A stretch of 64,000 nucleotides of DNA from Aporrectodea caliginosa (Eukaryota; Annelida; Clitellata; Crassiclitellata; Lumbricidae), in the NCBI GenBank assembly GCA_020284085.1, contig JACEVL010000006.1, positions 2,064,780 through 2,128,779 on the forward strand, written 5' to 3'. This document shows, in pieces, positions 1-64,000 of this stretch. Below the pieces are notes generated by a model. The model did not search any database. It saw nothing but the letters and a program-made list of their open reading frames with translations, and was not told the origin of the DNA. Within the stretch, counting starts at the first letter, position 1; every line of letters starts with the position of its first letter. The position numbers and the translations under genes were made by a program.

Positions 1-16116
<16,116 letters not shown>

Positions 16117-18092
16117 CCAAACAGGAGATTAATTCGGTAAAATTCGACAGACTTCAACTCAACACATCGGACTAGCATTGTGCAATTTTTAAAGAACCGG
16201 TCTTCCAGATGAACGAACGAAAGACAGAGAAAGATGCTGACAAACGTAGAGACTTCCACGCAGCCATACAAAGAGAGATACTGAAAGACAGAAACACAAA
16301 CTGCACGCAAATTCAGACAAACTCACAGCTGCACTTAGAGACAGACACACAGCTTCATAGGCTAGAGTTAGACCGACAGACATACATAAATACATACATA
16401 CATACATACATACATACATACATACATACATACATACATACATACATACATACATACATACATACATACATACATACATACATACATACATACAGACATA
16501 CAGACAGACAGACATGTAGATAGGCTGCCAGGCATAGTTAGACAGACAGACATGCTGCTGAACAGATGGTCAGAAATCTAAGAAATCATCAGATCTTTTT
16601 AGAAAGTGCCTAAAATATTTCAAGTCTTCCGTTTGTGTCGCCTCAGAGTTCGCCTAAAGTCGACTTATCTATTAAACATTTCCAGTCTTTGAATTCGTAT
16701 ATTTACGTATCTGTACCATAGAATAACGCCTGAGAACCATACAGGTGCTATATAAATGTAATTGTTACGATGAGTTACGATGAGCTACACTCGGCTCTTC
16801 GGAGACGTTCTTAGTTGTTATAGGCTACATTGTTAGGAAATAGTAACAAAGCTCTAATTTTGTTTTAGTTTGTATACATGTTCATTACTGTTATTGTTTT
16901 TATTATGGTGCTATTTAACCTAGAACTCGCCAAACGAGATTTGCAGATGTTTGCTTGAATAGTAATATGCTCCCATTATGCTCACTGAGATTATTGTCTT
17001 GTAAAACCTGGGACTATTATAATAGTGCCAGGTAAAACACTACACGTCCCATTTACAAGTTAAAATACGTTATCTGTGTTTAAAATGTCCTAAAGAAAAT
17101 CGACTAAAATAGGAAAAGTTTGTCCAAAAACTGCAATCTAGTCAGAAAAATTACCAAAGTTTTTCAAGAATAGTCCAACGTTTGTCAAAAAGGTACAAAG
17201 ATTGGTCAGAATTGTTTGAAATGTTTGGCCTCCAAATATCCAAAGTTGGCCTAAAATTGCAGTTAGGCTAATTGAAATGTTTCATTATTGGCCATAAGAT
17301 ACAGTTTGGCCATAAATGTTTGACGAAATTGTATAGGTCTAGGGAAACCGTGCAAACACAGTCGATAAAATTTTCAACGTCAGAATATATATCCCGTTTG
17401 TTTGCAAAATACTGTAAGTTTTTTATGTTTAGCCTTATGTTGGAATATTGCCTGTATTTAAAACAAATCTGTGACTGCGTATTTTTCTACTATACTCGCC
17501 ATCAGTATAATTATTATGCTTGCGTGGATGTTGATGTTATTGCGTGCGAGTGATCAAAGTACATGTATATTGGTACTATACTTATTATGTTTTGTAGATC
17601 TTGTGTTTGTTAACGATTTCTTATTGCTGTGAACTTTAATTCGTGTAGTATTTCGTACACCAGCGTTTGCACATGCCTACATCTGTGCGTGTAAACGATT
17701 AATTCTACGTTATTTCATTGTAGGCCTGATAGTTGTACGTAGTTAACATTATACACATTTGTAAAAGTTGTCTTCCGATTTGTCTTTGAAGGGAAAGTAA
17801 CTTGGAAAAGAGAAATCAGTAGAAATGGAACATTTTGACCTGTAGGCCTAATCTTGTAATGTATTCTAATATAATTAATGTCTCTCTATTTTCGACCGAT
17901 TCGTGATGATTGTTTGATGAGAGCAACATGTAGGCACACTACACTGATCTTTCACCTTCTGACAATAGTTTCTCTGTCCCAAGTATCTCCAATCACATTG
18001 CTAAATGAATTTTCTACTGGTTTCAACATACATGGGCATATTATTTCTTACAATCTTTGGTCGCATTCTCCACCAGTGGTATTACCAAAGAC
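16117..18092. other. SLC4 3' flank / presumed 3' UTR and intergenic DNA
   Basis: Contains the (CATA)n array, then AT-rich unique sequence. I see no clear AATAAA within the first kilobase on +. ATTAAA occurs at about 16669. 16748-16762 has a GTGCTATATAAAT tail common to the LINE/SINE 3' ends here. No gene recognised. Confidence 0.5.
16380..16513. repeat. (CATA)n array with CAGA ends
   Basis: About 110 bp of nearly perfect CATA units bordered by CAGACAGACAGA. Open frames of YICMYVCM or HTYIHTYI type through it are repeat artefacts. Confidence 0.97.
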
Positions 18093-18279
18093 CAGTGGCG
18101 TAACGGAGGGTTTCAACGCCCAGGGTCAAGGGTTGATGATTGCGCCCCCTTTTAATTTTCTTTTTGACTTTTAATCGTTTCTGTCATAGTACTGTGTACC
18201 ACTGAAAGCTAATTTTGCGCCCATCTGGTGCTGCGCCCGGGGACGGCAACCCTCTCTGCTCCCCTTCGTTACGCCACTG
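18093..18279. mobile_element. hAT-type MITE with exact 8-bp duplication
   Basis: 187 bp. The ends CAGTGGCGTAACG are exact inverted repeats (13 bp), and the duplication CCAAAGAC lies at 18085-18092 and 18280-18287. The interior is C-rich and G-rich near the ends, as in many short hAT derivatives. Confidence 0.93.
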
Positions 18280-18779
18280 CCAAAGACCGATTTAACTTAC
18301 CCTATAACACTATGACACCGCGGGTGTGCTGATGGGAAGCCTTCGGGGGGGGCTTGTGGGTCTTGCTTGAGAACGAAGTAACTTCTATAGCTCCATAGGA
18401 AGTTAAAACGGCCTTTGGTCATACTACTCCACCTAACAAAGGACCTCACTTCTAGTTCCCTTTGCAAAATTTCTATACATGCCACAACCCATAGGTGTTC
18501 TTTTCCTAGACCCAAACTTTAACTCCTACTTTTCACAAACGCTGCCAATTAACACTTAACGACAGTGTACTAAAAGTGACTGGGAGACCAGCGCAGCTCG
18601 TCGTTAAAGTGTTAAGTTTAGTGTTTGCAAGAGCTTTCTGTTGAGGAAATGATTTGTTCGAACTAGGACCTCGTTTATTAAACATTGAACTTTGGCTATA
18701 GTCACATACTGAAAATAAACCTGACCTTGACACCATGCAACTTGTCTAACTTCGGACCCATCTCCAACCTCAATTTCCT

Positions 18780-19470
18780 GTGGGAAAGGATTACACACTT
18801 GTGCCCATTACCTGTGACTGCTATTAACTGTCTTGCAGTAGCGCTCCCAGTGCGAGTCCCGACAGTTTGGCCGCCTGCCCTATTCAGTCAGGAAACCGTC
18901 AGGATATAGAACGTTCTATAGGATTCGGGGAGGGGGTAGGGTGCGTGTCAAGCGTACGTACACAGATGGGGGGTGCTAAAGGTACACACGCGTATGGGGA
19001 GGGAGTCGGAGGTCAATTTTTCCAGAATTTCTGCGTGCATACTAAATGGATGGCCCCATCTTGTTAGAAAACTGTCAATATCACACAACACATCCAGATT
19101 CATTCATTCATTTCAGATATTTATATAGCGTAACCCTTCAAGATTTCTACTCAGAGGCGCTCCCGACTACAGTTTGAATATGACACTGAATCGAAGTTTC
19201 ACGTCGAAGCGCATGAGCAATTGCGAGTGAAGGACTTGCCCAGGGTCCCTACGCCGGCGGCTTGAGGTGGATTCGAGCCTGCTAAACCCCTCCAGCTGTA
19301 AGAAAGGATTACACACTTGTGCACCCACTGCTATTAACAGTACCCCTTGAGGTGGATTCGAACCGTCAGGGTATAGAACGTGCAATTCCTCCGGCTGCAA
19401 GGCACCGAACATATTTTTCCCCCTACACCATCCGCGCCCCACAGACGATTCATACATACCATACATCGTC
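18780..19470 (-). mobile_element. SINE family A copy with local rearrangement
   Basis: On the - strand, the tRNA-derived head (promoter B-box like GTTCGAATCCACC) is followed by CACTCGCAATTGCTCATGCG, GTGAAACTTCGATTCAGTGT and GGGAGCGCCTCTGAGTAG, ending near 19113. Segments at 18786-18830 and 18888-18911 (AAGGATTACACACTTGTGC; AACCGTCAGG, TATAGAACG) recur at 19301-19381, so part of the element was duplicated. 18836-18865 matches the 3' coding end of the LINE at 27339. Confidence 0.65.
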
Positions 19471-22467
19471 TACCAACCCCACAACGTAGCGTCTCTGTAG
19501 AAATTTACAAAAACTTCTTTGCAGAAGTAGCAAATTTTGGCGGCTAAATTTATTTACAGATCGTTAATCTCTTCCGGAACAAACAAAATCATTAAGTTTT
19601 TAACAAAGTACATAATAACCTGTGCCTTGCACAGCAGCATACATATCTGTTCATATTATAAAACAGTTATATATCAACAGATATGTATAAATACACGTCG
19701 CTAATTAAAGCAAGCTAAAAATCACCTAATTAAAAGTGAAATCTGAAGTTAACAAAAAGCATTAAAATGCAGTAGACTACATTTCCTAATTAACATTTCC
19801 ACGTCACTGCGTACCGTAAACAAACCGATTATTTTGCTGTTAAATGGCTGAAAGATGAGAGAATTCGCAGAAGCATCTGTGACTGCTATTGCCATCGTCA
19901 ACAATAGTTAAAAAATAGTTCAACTACCAAACAGAACAAAACAAACAGCTGAAAATCTGTAGAGTGAAATTAGAACATTGGAACTGCTGTATACATGTCA
20001 TGATCACATTAGATCGTGACCAAAAGTTGCATTATAAAGAGGTCGTTTTCAACGGTTGAGATGAACTTTGGCTGTACTATATCAGAATTCACATTATAGC
20101 GGTGTTTTATAAGGAGGTTCCTGTGTATTACAACAAGTTACAATTACTATAATTATGATACTTAGTCTTGTTCAAATCTCAATCTGTTTTACATACACAT
20201 TGGTTCATTCATACATTCTGTAAATTTATACAGACCTTCTTACAGAAATGTACTCTGAAGCCATCCTAGTCCAGGTTAGGCAAAAGAGGTTATCAGAGGC
20301 CACTTAATTGAAGCTTTTAGTACATTTAAAATCACGATTTACAAACATTTTACAATTTAACTGATGACACTGAGTGTAAAATTTTACAATGTAATTAATG
20401 AAACTTTTTCAAATATTTATTTGTTAGTTCCTTTAACCCCTTACAGTTGGAACAACGTATATGAACAAATTCCTTATTCCAAACTTAGATGTTTGGCAGA
20501 AGTTTTAGTAACAATTAACATTATCACTGTGATTGAAAATCATAACTAAAGCTGCAATAATATCAAAACCAATTGAACATTCTAATGACTGTACAGATTA
20601 TAGCTGAAATTATGTCATAAAAATAATAATAAGTTAAAATAAACAAAGTTGATTGTGTTTATAGCTAAAATAATAAATAAAAATTGATATGATGTGAAGG
20701 TAATAATAAAACTGACAGCCATTAATAAAACTAATAGGCTCAAAGAAAACTATACACGAAACTGCTGCACATTTATTAAGGTACTATATAACTTTCTGGC
20801 AGTATTGCTTTAACATAGTACACTAGTACATCTCAATAACACTACATGTGGCTGCCAAACAAAGTACTGGTCTACAATGAGAGATTGCTTTAACAAAGAG
20901 TGTAAATTCTAAAGCCAAATTAAAGTTAGGATCCCTACTGAGTAGTAACAGAATTTATGTTATACTACTCTGCATGACAAGAAGTTTCCATTGTACTTAT
21001 AAGAAAAACAATTCAAAAATGGAAAAAGCATTAAAGTATCAAGCTGTGCTTCAGCAAAGGAATTTTTTTTATAAAATCCAATTTAACCTATACTTGGAGG
21101 CAACTCACTCTTACAGACAATTCCCGTTTATAATTACAAGAAAACGAAAAATACAATGGAAATTGAAAAACAAAAAAAGCAATAAGCTGTGCTTTAGCAC
21201 GGGGAACAAAGTTCTAAAATTCAGTATAATCTGAGGCAACTTGCTCTTAGACACAGTTCTACAGGTACGACAGACTATGCAGAAAAACCATCAGCTGTAT
21301 ATGGAGCATACACAAAATCACTGGATCACTGAAACAGTCTCAATAGACTGGATGATGGATCCGAAATAGACTACAGAGATATAAAAGACACGGCAAAGAA
21401 CACACTTTGTTGTTCGACTCGATGACCTGCCTAAGGCACTTACAGAAAATTTCACTAATGACGGTTACGATGTAACTTTAAAACAAACTGATTTCACGCG
21501 TGAATAATAAAAGAAAAACCATATTTACAGTCTGTTACAAAACCTGACAACCGTCTGTCTTTTGAAGATGATTAAACTTCGGCAACGAACTGCAACTAAT
21601 CATCGGTTCCTCCAACCTTTGGATTATAATATCCATGGAAGAAACGCTGAGCTTTGACTGTCAGTGCAGCAGCTTATTCGATACAGAAGTCGAGCTTTGC
21701 CTTTCGTCTTTTCTCCAGAATTATTGCTTTGACCCAAAGATTTTAGGAGCTTTATTCAGCCAAAGGGCATCAAAGGAACTCGAGGTCTTAAATCCATCCA
21801 TTTCTCGTAGGGATGACCTGAAGATTTGTGCAATTTTCGTTGGAATTGACATAAGGGGAGCAAGGTGACTTAAACATCGTCGCTGTTACTGTCTCACCTT
21901 TTCTGCAATGATTTATTTCTGACATAATGAACAACTCGCAACCTGTACAGTCTAACCTGTACAAATGATTTTGAAAGTACTGAGCATCAAGTTACTGATT
22001 TTCTTCCAATGCACTCAGTTTGTGTGAGCGGTTCCATTCCTCAACGCCAAGGTTCGCCTACTCTCCCTAGAATTCCAGGCACTTATTTTTATAGGCTGTT
22101 GTTTTTACAGTAAAACTGCAATCTGTTACCTGATTCCTTGGCCCTCGTTTAAATTCAAACTTCTGCCCAATTTCTGGATGTCCAAAGACTTCCACATCTC
22201 GACAGCAGCAGTACTATTAGTCCTGGTACTCCCTCTACCCTAGAGATCCAGATACTTCTATCCCTGGAAGATCTTGTACTCAACTACCCCCTGATGTCCA
22301 AATACTCCCTCTATCCTTGGAAGTCCAGGCACTCGTCTATCTTCAGAAACTAAGTACTCCCTATGCCAAATGCCCAGACACTCGCTCTACCACCATTCGT
22401 AACTTCTCTCAATGACACAGATGCAGATATTTAAATTCGTAACTGCTCTCAATCCCTACTACCCATC
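19471..22467 (-). other. Presumed Gli 3' UTR and tail-to-tail spacer
   Basis: About 3 kb of AT-rich sequence free of the microsatellites, SINEs and MITEs that crowd the rest of the window, directly downstream of the Gli stop. Candidate minus-strand AATAAA signals lie at about 19549-19554, 20417 and 21907. A long 3' UTR is the simplest reading, but the end cannot be placed. No coding exon seen. Confidence 0.45.
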
Positions 22468-63906
<41,439 letters not shown>

Positions 63907-64000
63907 CTGAAAAAATAATTATTAACTCATTATTTATTCAGTTTTCACTATGAACTATGTATATGATACTTCAGGATTATAAACGTATACTAGTTACTTT

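Noticed and set aside
16189..16553. Frames rich in CMYVCMYV / THTYIHTY
   Set aside because: Artefact of the (CATA)n array.

Overview
This is animal nuclear DNA. It has small exons separated by long introns, canonical GT-AG junctions, non-LTR retrotransposons, tRNA-derived SINEs, short DNA transposons and many microsatellites. It carries parts of two conserved animal genes that point towards each other. On the + strand (1-16116) are the last thirteen coding exons of a bicarbonate transporter of the SLC4 family, closest in wording to the electrogenic Na+/HCO3- cotransporters (SLC4A4/A5 type). On the - strand (63906 down to 22468) are fifteen coding exons of a Gli transcription factor, the nuclear effector of Hedgehog signalling. 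They include all five zinc fingers, the SYGH Sufu-binding motif, PKA-type sites and the C-terminal activation region. All exon phases join cleanly in both models: 583 codons plus stop for SLC4, about 1,308 codons for Gli before its last exon. The 5' ends of both genes lie outside the window. The single GLI2/GLI3-like gene and the repeat content suggest an invertebrate, perhaps a deuterostome such as an echinoderm or hemichordate. That placement is inference.

Layout. 1-16116: SLC4 exons. Intron 4 holds an almost complete antisense CR1-like LINE (4031-7640), and other introns hold minisatellites and several hAT-type short transposons. 16117-22467: the convergent intergenic region with a tetranucleotide array, one hAT MITE, SINE pieces and a repeat-poor 3 kb stretch that is probably the Gli 3' UTR. 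22468-43743: fourteen Gli exons. Their introns hold a second near-complete LINE (27313-30490 and beyond), an RT relic and SINEs. 43744-62035: a single 18 kb Gli intron full of nested repeats (an RTE-like LINE split by two younger insertions, SINEs, MITEs, minisatellites), with several repeat-free islands that could be regulatory. 62036-63906: the two most upstream Gli exons in view.

Three things stand out. First, I found eleven short elements with hAT-like termini and 8-bp target duplications (ten exact, one 7 of 8), plus a less certain twelfth with imperfect flanks and a thirteenth insertion flanked by an exact 8-bp repeat. One of them landed exactly on the SLC4 exon 10/intron boundary, so the splice donor is itself part of the target duplication. 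Second, the Gli C-terminal motif, strongly conserved with GLI2/GLI3, is out of frame in this sequence because of a six-base C (G on the coding strand) run at 22602-22607; one base fewer restores it. Third, an RTE-like LINE relic carries a SINE flanked by an unusually long direct duplication of about 75 bp. Otherwise this is ordinary invertebrate intronic DNA. I saw no prokaryote-type system, CRISPR array or functional tRNA/rRNA gene.
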